Source of the DNA: Candidatus Aerophobota bacterium
GTDB taxonomy: Bacteria; Aerophobota; Aerophobia; Aerophobales; B3-G15
DNA: 5,205 nt
Direction of reading: 5' to 3'
Assembly: GCA_003648845.1 (NCBI GenBank)
Contig: QMQA01000119.1
Coordinates: 1-5,205 of the forward strand
The position numbers and the translations under genes are program-made. The notes under the pieces were generated by a model that was not told the origin of the DNA, did not search any database, and worked only from the letters and a program-made list of their open reading frames with translations. The stretch's first letter is position 1. Each line of letters starts with the position of its first letter. This document shows, one piece after another, positions 1-5,205 of this stretch.

Positions 1-2339
1 AGGCATTTGCTGTGGTAAGGGAGGCAGCAAAAAGGACTATTGGTCTTCGCCATCACGATGTTCAACTAATGGGAGGAATAGTTTTACACAGAGGAGCTAT
101 TGCTGAGATGGCTAATGGAGAGGGAAAGACTCTGGTTGCAACTTTATCAGCTTACCTGAATGGCCTGGAAGGAAAAGGAGTTCATGTGGTTACGGTAAAC
201 GATTACCTGGCTCGGCGTGATAGGGAATGGATGGGACCAGTTTATGAATTTTTAGGTCTTTCAGTGGGAGTGATCCAGAATAGTATGGATTCTGCAGAAC
301 GCAGGAGAGCTTATCAGTGTGATATTACCTATGGAACCAATAATGAGTTTGGATTTGACTATCTAAGAGATAATATGGCAACTTCCGTAGAAGATCAGGT
401 ACAAAGGGGTCACCATTATGCCATAGTTGATGAGATTGATAGTATTCTCATTGATGAGGCGCGCACTCCCCTTATTATCTCAGGACCTGCTGAGGAATCC
501 ACTGAACTTTACTATACCATTGATGGATTAGTTCGCAAATTAAAAAAAGGTAAAGATTATGAGGTGGACGAGAAAGACCATACCGTTGCCTTAACTGAGG
601 AGGGTGTGAGGAAAGTAGAAAATCTTTTGGGAATGAATAACCTTTATCAGGATACAGGAGGCTGGCAGCTTGTTCATCACATAAATCAGGCTATCCGTGC
701 CCATGAGCTGTATGAGAGAGATAGAGATTATCTTATTAAAGATGGAGAGGTGGTGATTATAGACGAGTTTACCGGAAGACTGATGCCCGGTAGACGCTGG
801 AGTGACGGTCTCCATCAGGCAGTAGAGGCTAAGGAAGGAGTTGCAATAAGAAGTGAGAATCAGACCCTTGCCACTATTACTTTGCAGAATTACTTTAGAA
901 TGTATGAAAAACTCTGTGGAATGACAGGAACAGCTGCCACTGAAGCTGAAGAGTTTATGAAGATATATGGTTTGGAAGTAATAGTTATTCCTACCCACAA
1001 GCCCTGCCAGAGGGAAGAACTGGAGGATAAAATCTATCAGACTGAAAAAGCCAAGTTTGAAGCCGTAATAGAGAAAATAGAGGAACTTTATAAAAAGGAA
1101 CGGCCGGTCCTTGTAGGTACAAGATCGGTGGAAAAGTCAGAAAAGCTTTCCCGGATGCTGAAAGAAAGGGGAATACCTCACACTGTCCTTAATGCCAAGT
1201 ATCATGAAAAAGAAGCACAGATAGTAGCTCAAGCAGGACAAAAAAGAGCAGTAACCATTGCTACCAATATGGCAGGAAGGGGAACAGATATTAAACTTGG
1301 AGAAGGAGTGAAAGAACTGGGGGGACTGTTTGTAATTGGTACGGAAAGACACGAGTCCCGCCGTATAGATAATCAGTTAAGGGGAAGAGCAGGACGCCAG
1401 GGAGCTCCTGGGACAGCACAATTTTATGTTTCTCTTGAAGATGAGCTGATGCGTATATTTGGCTCAGAAAGAATTGCCGCGGTTATGACAAGGTTAAAAA
1501 TTCCCGAGAATCAACCAATAGAACATCCCTGGATTACAAGAGCCTTAGAGAGAGCCCAGCAGAGGGTGGAAAGGAGAAATTTTGAGATAAGAAAACAGCT
1601 TCTGGAATACGATGACGTGATGAACCAGCAACGTGAGATAATCTACAGTGAAAGACGCAAAATCCTGGAGAACAAGAATTTGAAAGATCAAATCTGGGAA
1701 ATGATAACAGATACCATTGACAGTATAGTTTCATTCTATACCGATGAGAAAGTTCGCCCTGAAGAGTGGGATTTGTTGAATTTAACAAAAAAGATCAGGA
1801 ATCTTTTTTCTGCTGATATATACGTTGATGATTTGAAAGGAATTTATACAAGAGACGGTATAAAAGAAAAGATTGCTGATGCAGTAAAAAAAGCCTACAC
1901 CAAAAGAGAGGAAGAGATAGGGGAAGAGCTGATGAGAGAGCTGGAGAGAATGGTTCTTCTGCATACCGTTGATTCTCGCTGGAAAGACCACCTTTACGCT
2001 ATGGATTCTCTCAAGGAAGGGATAGGGTTGAGAGGATATGGACAGAGAGACCCTCTTGTTGAGTATAAGAGGGAAGCTTATGATATGTTTGAGGATTTAA
2101 TTCAGAGAATAAAAGAAGAAGTTTCAGAGCTGATATTTAAAGTCCAGATTACAAGAAAACCTTCTTTTAGAAAAGTTTCTCCTCAACCGGTTCTAACCGG
2201 AGCAGGTAAAAGTAGCTCATCTATGTTAGGGAAGAAACTGGAGAAAAACAAAAGAGCAAGATCGAAAATAGGGCGTAATGATCCCTGTCCGTGTGGAAGT
2301 GGCAAAAAATATAAATATTGCTGCGGGCGGCAGTTATGA
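1..2339 (+). CDS. secA: SecA preprotein translocase ATPase, 5'-truncated by window edge
   Basis: SecA is the cytosolic and membrane-peripheral ATPase that drives unfolded preproteins through the SecYEG channel. The frame is open from nt 3 and reads [11 protein letters not shown], a segment that lies about 65-75 residues inside normal SecA. The GTG at nt 12 is therefore an internal valine, not the start. In order it shows Walker A MANGEGKT (nt 108-131), [16 protein letters not shown], Walker B DEID followed by [10 protein letters not shown] (from nt 429), the preprotein cross-linking region, [16 protein letters not shown], the second helicase half with [12 protein letters not shown] and [10 protein letters not shown], the helical scaffold with [12 protein letters not shown], and the C-terminal [15 protein letters not shown] segment. 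It ends with a SEC-C zinc tail in which four cysteines (codons at 2286, 2292, 2319 and 2322) form CPC...CC. The 778 visible residues plus the missing part give a normal length near 840-850. No frameshift is seen. Asn precedes GEGKT where Thr is usual. ilvB follows after 16 bases. Confidence 0.97.
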   Translation, partial: AFAVVREAAKRTIGLRHHDVQLMGGIVLHRGAIAEMANGEGKTLVATLSAYLNGLEGKGVHVVTVNDYLARRDREWMGPVYEFLGLSVGVIQNSMDSAERRRAYQCDITYGTNNEFGFDYLRDNMATSVEDQVQRGHHYAIVDEIDSILIDEARTPLIISGPAEESTELYYTIDGLVRKLKKGKDYEVDEKDHTVALTEEGVRKVENLLGMNNLYQDTGGWQLVHHINQAIRAHELYERDRDYLIKDGEVVIIDEFTGRLMPGRRWSDGLHQAVEAKEGVAIRSENQTLATITLQNYFRMYEKLCGMTGTAATEAEEFMKIYGLEVIVIPTHKPCQREELEDKIYQTEKAKFEAVIEKIEELYKKERPVLVGTRSVEKSEKLSRMLKERGIPHTVLNAKYHEKEAQIVAQAGQKRAVTIATNMAGRGTDIKLGEGVKELGGLFVIGTERHESRRIDNQLRGRAGRQGAPGTAQFYVSLEDELMRIFGSERIAAVMTRLKIPENQPIEHPWITRALERAQQRVERRNFEIRKQLLEYDDVMNQQREIIYSERRKILENKNLKDQIWEMITDTIDSIVSFYTDEKVRPEEWDLLNLTKKIRNLFSADIYVDDLKGIYTRDGIKEKIADAVKKAYTKREEEIGEELMRELERMVLLHTVDSRWKDHLYAMDSLKEGIGLRGYGQRDPLVEYKREAYDMFEDLIQRIKEEVSELIFKVQITRKPSFRKVSPQPVLTGAGKSSSSMLGKKLEKNKRARSKIGRNDPCPCGSGKKYKYCCGRQL

Positions 2340-2343
2340 AAAC

Positions 2344-2350
2344 AGGAGGG
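2344..2350 (+). promoter_or_regulatory. Ribosome binding site of ilvB
   Basis: AGGAGGG lies five bases before TTG 2356. It is the only strong Shine-Dalgarno match near the 5' end of the ilvB frame, so it decides the start in favour of TTG over the upstream in-frame ATG at 2278. Confidence 0.8.
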
Positions 2351-2355
2351 AAATA

Positions 2356-4032
2356 TTGAAAAAGAGAACAGGGGCTGAAATAGTAATAGAGGCTTTGATT
2401 AAAGAGGGGGTAGATACTGTATTTGGTTATCCTGGAGGTGCGGTTATTCCTATTTACGATGTTTTGTATGATACGCCCCGGATACGTCATATTATCACTC
2501 GCCATGAACAGGCAGCCTGTCATGCTGCCGATGGTTATGCAAGAGCCACAGGACGTGTTGGTGTGTGTATTGCTACCTCCGGTCCTGGAGCCACCAATCT
2601 TGTCACCGGTCTTGCCACTGCTTACATGGATTCTATTCCTGTGGTTGCTCTTACAGGACAGGTTCCCACTTATATGATAGGAAATGACGCCTTTCAGGAA
2701 GCTAACATAACCGGCATAACTTATTCTATTACCAAGCACAACTATCTGGTTAAGAATGTGGATGAGCTTCCCTGCATATTAAGGGAAGCCTTTTATATAG
2801 CACGTTCTGGCCGTCCCGGACCGGTACTGGTTGACCTTCCCAAAGATGTACAAAATTCCTCCACCAGTGCTCCTTATCCCGATGAGGTTAAAATAAGAAG
2901 CTACAATCCTCACTATGAGGGAAACCCCAAACAGATAAAATTAGCAGCCAGAGAAATTGACAGATCAGAAAGACCGGTTATCTATGCTGGGGGAGGCATA
3001 ATATCCTCGGGTGCTTCTAAAGAGCTTTATGAGTTTGCTCATCATAATAATATCCCGGTCACTACAACCTTGATGGCCCTGGGCGCTTTTCCCGAGGATG
3101 ACCCTCTTTCTCTCAAAATGCTGGGAATGCACGGTACCCGGTATGCTAATTATGCAATTTGTGAAGCTGACCTCATCATAGCAATAGGAGCAAGATTTGA
3201 TGACAGGATCACAGGTAAAGTTTCCGAGTTTGCCCCCAAGGCGAAAATTATACATATAGATATTGATCCAACAGCTATAAGTAAAAGTGTGAAGGTGGAC
3301 ATCCCCATAGTTGGAGATGCCAAAAAAATACTTTCCAGGCTTACTGCTTTAACCAGAGGGAAAAAAAGAGAGGCCTGGCACAGGAAAATTGCCCAGTGGA
3401 AAGAAAAATATCCTTTAAGATACGATAAGGGCAAGAGATTAAAGCCCCAATTTGTGGTGGAGAAAATATACCAGGTAACTAAAGGAAAAGCCATAATATG
3501 CACTGAAGTGGGGCAGAATCAAATGTGGGCAGCTCAGTTTTACTGCTACACCCGTCCCCGAAATTTCATCTCCTCTGGTGGTCTTGGTACCATGGGTTAT
3601 GGGTTTCCTGCTGCTATTGGAGCCCAGATTGGCCGGCCAGATGAAGTTGTTTTTGATATAGCAGGAGATGGTAGCTTTCAGATGAATATCCAGGAGCTGG
3701 CCACCGTTTCTAAATTCCAGATACCGGTAAAGGTAGCCATTTTAAACAATGGATATCTGGGCATGGTCAGGCAGTGGCAACAACTTTTTTACAAAGGTCG
3801 CTATTCTCAGGTGGATATTTCTGGAGTTCCTGATTTTGTAAAGGTAGCAAAAGCTTACGGTGTGGAAGGTATAAGAGTGAAAAAAATGGAAGAAGTAGAA
3901 CCGGCCTTAAAAAAAGCTTTAAGTATTAAGGGGCCTGTGGTAATGGATTTTCGTATTGACAGAGAGGAAAATGTTTATCCCATGGTTCCTGCCGGAGCTG
4001 CTCTTTATGAAATTATAGATGGCCTTGCTTGA
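2356..4032 (+). CDS. ilvB: Acetolactate synthase, catalytic (large) subunit
   Basis: This is acetohydroxyacid synthase, which joins two pyruvates, or pyruvate and 2-oxobutyrate, using thiamine diphosphate, Mg2+ and FAD. It is the first common step of valine, leucine and isoleucine synthesis in the cytosol. With the TTG start the protein has 558 residues, normal for the family. The N-terminal ThDP domain (about 1-165) has GYPGGAVIP (24-32) and the catalytic Glu51 in RHEQAA, then SGPGATN and [13 protein letters not shown]. The central FAD-associated domain (about 185-325) has YAGGGI (210-215) and GARFDDR (278-284). The C-terminal domain has TEVGQNQMW (from 383), the ThDP/Mg2+ motif GDGSFQMN (437-444) with NNGYLG (464-469), and [11 protein letters not shown]. 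The frame also opens at ATG 2278, but that start would overlap the SecA zinc tail, adds 26 residues unlike the family and lacks an SD. The gene probably shares a transcript with secA. No ilvN follows, and there is no ACT domain. A catabolic AlsS-type role is less likely given the IlvB-like motifs. Confidence 0.95.
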   Translation: MKKRTGAEIVIEALIKEGVDTVFGYPGGAVIPIYDVLYDTPRIRHIITRHEQAACHAADGYARATGRVGVCIATSGPGATNLVTGLATAYMDSIPVVALTGQVPTYMIGNDAFQEANITGITYSITKHNYLVKNVDELPCILREAFYIARSGRPGPVLVDLPKDVQNSSTSAPYPDEVKIRSYNPHYEGNPKQIKLAAREIDRSERPVIYAGGGIISSGASKELYEFAHHNNIPVTTTLMALGAFPEDDPLSLKMLGMHGTRYANYAICEADLIIAIGARFDDRITGKVSEFAPKAKIIHIDIDPTAISKSVKVDIPIVGDAKKILSRLTALTRGKKREAWHRKIAQWKEKYPLRYDKGKRLKPQFVVEKIYQVTKGKAIICTEVGQNQMWAAQFYCYTRPRNFISSGGLGTMGYGFPAAIGAQIGRPDEVVFDIAGDGSFQMNIQELATVSKFQIPVKVAILNNGYLGMVRQWQQLFYKGRYSQVDISGVPDFVKVAKAYGVEGIRVKKMEEVEPALKKALSIKGPVVMDFRIDREENVYPMVPAGAALYEIIDGLA

Positions 4033-4051
4033 TATCCTGAAAATTTATCAC

Positions 4052-4069
4052 AAGCTCAATAGCTTTTCT
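4052..4069 (+). terminator. Weak possible terminator after ilvB
   Basis: AAGCT (4052-4056), loop CAAT and AGCTT (4061-4065) form a 5-bp hairpin 19 bases after the ilvB stop, followed by TTCT. The stem is short and AT-rich and the T run is interrupted. This is a poor intrinsic terminator, listed because of its position. Confidence 0.2.
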
Positions 4070-4118
4070 CTATACCATAATTTTATCATCACAGGTTCTA
4101 TCATACAACCGCGAAAAC

Positions 4119-4146
4119 TTGACAGCCTGATAAGGTGTGGTATTTA
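4119..4146 (+). promoter_or_regulatory. Candidate sigma-70/sigma-A promoter
   Basis: A perfect -35 TTGACA (4119-4124) is followed by a 16-base spacer and TATTTA (4141-4146). The spacer ends in TGG, giving the extended -10 TG. The -10 hexamer itself matches the consensus weakly. Transcription would start near 4153. No large gene begins until 4673, so it would serve either a leader of about 520 bases for the PAS activator or a noncoding RNA. Confidence 0.4.
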
Positions 4147-4250
4147 ATAAACAAACATTTTCTTAAGAAGAAATTACCTTTAATTATAGTTCTTTGCCAA
4201 AATTGATTGTTAATAACGGAGCTTACTGGTAAAAACTGAATATTTGGTGG

Positions 4251-4290
4251 GTTATGGCATTGCATGCTCTATTTGATCTGTTGCCATAAC
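4251..4290. repeat. Inverted repeat, 9-bp arms
   Basis: GTTATGGCA (4251-4259) and TGCCATAAC (4282-4290) are exact inverted copies separated by 22 bases. A second, shorter pair GATCT (4275-4279) / AGATC (4298-4302) overlaps it. It could be an RNA hairpin within the leader or a split operator for a dimeric DNA-binding protein. There is no following T run, so it is not an intrinsic terminator. Confidence 0.45.
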
Positions 4291-4529
4291 ATAGATAAGA
4301 TCGCAAAACATCCCTTTTATTGTAGAAAAAAACTGTTGTTTGCCTTTTGACTTTCCCTGCAGAGACCCTTAAGGTAACAACCTCTTGCAACAGGATTCTT
4401 TCCCTCCCTTCTGCTTACCCTAATCCGGAATATAGTAATGCAGTGAATTGTATAACGTATTGAGAGAGTTAAAGAATAATGAAAGCACGGGTATGGCTTA
4501 ATTAAAAGGATAGATCTTGAGGTGTTGAA

Positions 4530-4589
4530 ATGGCAGGGATTTTAAAACTGGGTGCAAAGAGGAAGGATAAAAACTTTAGATTCCTATAA
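4530..4589 (+). CDS. Possible 19-codon basic leader peptide
   Basis: ATG at 4530 is preceded by GAGGTG (4519-4524) at five bases' spacing. The ORF encodes 19 residues beginning MAGILKLGAKRK, with many Lys and Arg, and stops with TAA at 4587-4589. That TAA is the first part of the next SD-like sequence TAAGGAGG (4587-4594), an arrangement typical of translational coupling. I recognise no homologue. At this length the ORF could arise by chance; only its SD and its place in the chain support it. Confidence 0.25.
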   Translation: MAGILKLGAKRKDKNFRFL

Positions 4590-4618
4590 GGAGGATAGAC
4601 AGTTGCCCCCTCTTTTTT
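4588..4618 (+). terminator. Terminator-like hairpin before the PAS activator gene
   Basis: AAGGAGG (4588-4594) can pair with CCTCTTT (4609-4615) in a 7-bp stem containing one G-U pair, around a 14-base loop. The 3' arm runs into a T run (4613-4618). Only three T remain unpaired if the whole stem forms, so it would be a modest intrinsic terminator. The 5' arm is also a perfect anti-16S sequence, so the same bases could instead bind a ribosome or pair with CCTCC at 4627-4631. Confidence 0.3.
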
Positions 4619-4680
4619 GCTATTTACCTCCCAAGTCCAACATAAGCTTTGGTTTTGAGGAGGTTTATCGAGATGAATAA
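4603..4680 (+). CDS. Possible 25-codon leader ORF overlapping the activator start
   Basis: TTG at 4603 lies eight bases after the strong SD AAGGAGG (4588-4594). The frame runs 25 codons and ends with TAA 4678-4680, six bases inside the next gene, whose ATG is at 4673. Ribosomes translating it would pass through the CCTCC element at 4627-4631 and could expose the SD of the activator gene. The peptide is unrecognised, the start codon is weak and the first codons lie in the terminator-like hairpin. It may equally be chance. Confidence 0.2.
   Translation: MPPLFCYLPPKSNISFGFEEVYRDE
4626..4664 (+). promoter_or_regulatory. Hairpin that could mask the activator's ribosome binding site
   Basis: ACCTCC (4626-4631) is the exact complement of GGAGGT (4659-4664), the core of the SD of the gene at 4673, with a 27-base spacer. 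Inside it CCAA (4631-4634) can pair with TTGG (4649-4652). If formed in RNA it would lower translation of the activator. Confidence 0.35.
4657..4664 (+). promoter_or_regulatory. Ribosome binding site of the PAS/sigma-54 activator
   Basis: GAGGAGGT ends eight bases before ATG 4673. It is a near-perfect SD and fixes the start, although another in-frame ATG lies at 4724. Confidence 0.8.
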
Positions 4681-5205
4681 ACAACGTATCAGAGAGCTGG
4701 ATCCGGACAAACAAAAGATTAAAATGTTAGATGGTATTATTAACTTTTCCTTTGATGGGTTATGGATAAGTGATGGAGAAGGAAAGGTATTAAGGGTAAA
4801 TAAAGCTTCAGAAAAAATGAATGGAATTAAAGCCTCGGAAGTGGTTGGTAAAAATGTAAGAGATCTAATAAAGGAGGGTTTTTTTGATAAATCTGTAACG
4901 TTAGAAGTGCTGGAGAAAAAAACTTCTGTTACTATTCTACAAAAAGTAAAAAATGGAAAAACCATCCTTGTTACAGGAAATCCGATTTTTGATGATGAAG
5001 GAAATATAGAGCTGGTTGTTGTGAACGAGCGGGATATCACTTACCTGAATGAAATTAGAGATAAATTAAAAGAAAGCCAGAGTTTAACAAAGAAATATCA
5101 ATGCGAGCTTTCAAAGATCCACCTGAAAAATCTGGAGAAGGATAACATAATTTTCAAAAGTGAGGCTATGGAAAAGGTGATGCAGACAGCTTTAAGAGTT
5201 TGCAG
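4673..5205 (+). CDS. PAS-domain sigma-54-dependent transcriptional activator, 3'-truncated
   Basis: The frame stays open from ATG 4673 to the window end, giving 177 residues of what is probably a protein of about 450-480. Residues ~18-125 form a PAS sensor domain with FDGLWISDGEGKVLRVN (27-43), VVGKNVRDLIKEGFF (57-71), NGKTILVTGNPIFDDEGNI (94-112) and NERDIT (118-123). Residues ~126-158 are a charged linker, probably a coiled coil. SEAMEKVMQTALRV (163-176) is the entry motif of the AAA+ sigma-54 interaction domain; the Walker A, GAFTGA loop and expected Fis-type HTH lie beyond the window. Such proteins bind upstream enhancers and use ATP to open sigma-54 RNA polymerase promoters when the PAS domain senses a small ligand. 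In clostridia they often control a neighbouring amino acid or fermentation operon, which here would have to lie downstream. Ligand and target cannot be read from the sequence. The leader suggests post-transcriptional control. The family call is firm; the specific regulator is unknown. Confidence 0.9.
   Translation, partial: MNKQRIRELDPDKQKIKMLDGIINFSFDGLWISDGEGKVLRVNKASEKMNGIKASEVVGKNVRDLIKEGFFDKSVTLEVLEKKTSVTILQKVKNGKTILVTGNPIFDDEGNIELVVVNERDITYLNEIRDKLKESQSLTKKYQCELSKIHLKNLEKDNIIFKSEAMEKVMQTALRVC

Larger units (their letters stand above)
4033..4672. other. 640-base intergenic region with no large gene
   Basis: No convincing protein gene over about 25 codons is seen on either strand, and no tRNA or rRNA is recognisable. 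From left to right it holds a weak hairpin (4052-4069), a promoter-like sequence (4119-4146), a 9-bp inverted repeat (4251-4290), a stretch from about 4300 to 4510 in which I see nothing definite, and then two mini-ORFs with ribosome binding sites and competing GGAGG/CCTCC elements (4519-4664). Its length and ordered 3' end suggest a regulatory leader or a small RNA, but no known riboswitch or T-box consensus was recognised. Confidence 0.7.

Noticed and set aside
591..998. 135-codon open frame on the minus strand within secA
   Set aside because: It is antisense to conserved SecA sequence and has no domain or convincing ribosome binding site.
2336..2359. Seven-codon ATG ORF overlapping the secA stop (ATGA) and the ilvB TTG start
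   Set aside because: It has no SD at the right distance, and its own body contains the ilvB SD. It is most likely a by-product of the tight gene spacing.
2221..2739. 172-codon open frame on the minus strand
   Set aside because: It lies antisense across the secA end and the ilvB start, both strongly supported. Its translation is low-complexity Ser/Cys/Tyr-rich with no recognisable domain, as expected for a shadow of coding DNA.
4108..4116. AACCGCG, reminiscent of the T-box end motif
   Set aside because: The rest of the GGTGGNACCGCG motif is missing, and no terminator/antiterminator or specifier structure surrounds it.
4250..4264. Second GG-N10-GC match with TTGCA near the inverted repeat
   Set aside because: The -24 element is GGGTTAT, which shares only GG with the consensus. 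Such matches are frequent by chance.
4367..4374. Palindrome CCTTAAGG
   Set aside because: An isolated 8-base palindrome with no partner or flanking symmetry; it could be chance.
4347..4375. TTGACT with a weak -10 TAAGGT at 17 bases
   Set aside because: The -10 matches only three of six positions, too little to call a promoter.
4593..4606. GG-N10-GC match with TTGC, resembling a sigma-54 promoter
   Set aside because: The -12 part (TTGC) fits, but the -24 part has only the GG and none of the rest of TGGCAC. The same bases are better explained by the SD/hairpin.
4624..5040. 138-codon open frame on the minus strand
   Set aside because: It is antisense to the PAS domain, which has clear family motifs and a strong SD. 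The minus-strand translation is Phe/Ser-rich without a domain.

Overview
The window reads as chromosome from a low-GC, Gram-positive-type bacterium, most likely a Clostridia-like member of the Bacillota. The basis is the purine-rich AGGAGG ribosome binding sites, the AT-leaning codon use, a SecA with the C-terminal zinc tail, a clostridial-looking acetolactate synthase and a PAS/sigma-54 type activator. The phylum is an inference; no rRNA or other decisive marker is present.

Layout, all genes on the + strand. (1) 1-2339: secA, the preprotein translocase ATPase, lacking its first ~65-75 residues because the window starts inside the gene. (2) 2356-4032: complete ilvB, the catalytic subunit of acetolactate synthase, starting at TTG only 16 bases after secA, so the two are probably co-transcribed. 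(3) 4033-4672: a 640-base gap without a large gene. It holds a weak possible terminator just after ilvB, a good-looking orphan sigma-70-type promoter (4119-4146), a 9-bp inverted repeat (4251-4290), two tiny ORFs with good ribosome binding sites, and a cluster of competing GGAGG/CCTCC pairings just before the next gene. (4) 4673-5205: the first 177 codons of a PAS-domain, sigma-54-dependent (NtrC/RocR-like) activator, cut off at the start of its AAA+ domain.

secA and ilvB have no functional connection (protein export and branched-chain amino acid synthesis); they appear only to share a transcript. Neither prfB, the frequent partner of secA in Bacillota, nor ilvN, the frequent partner of ilvB, follows. 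The third gene is probably a separate unit, and its targets are likely to lie beyond the window.

No mobile element, CRISPR array, tRNA or rRNA was seen. The most unusual part is 4519-4680. There two mini-ORFs are chained stop-to-SD and stop-to-start into the activator gene, and a terminator-like hairpin plus an SD-blocking hairpin could switch with an alternative pairing. This looks like a leader with attenuation or translational coupling, but it is read by eye only.
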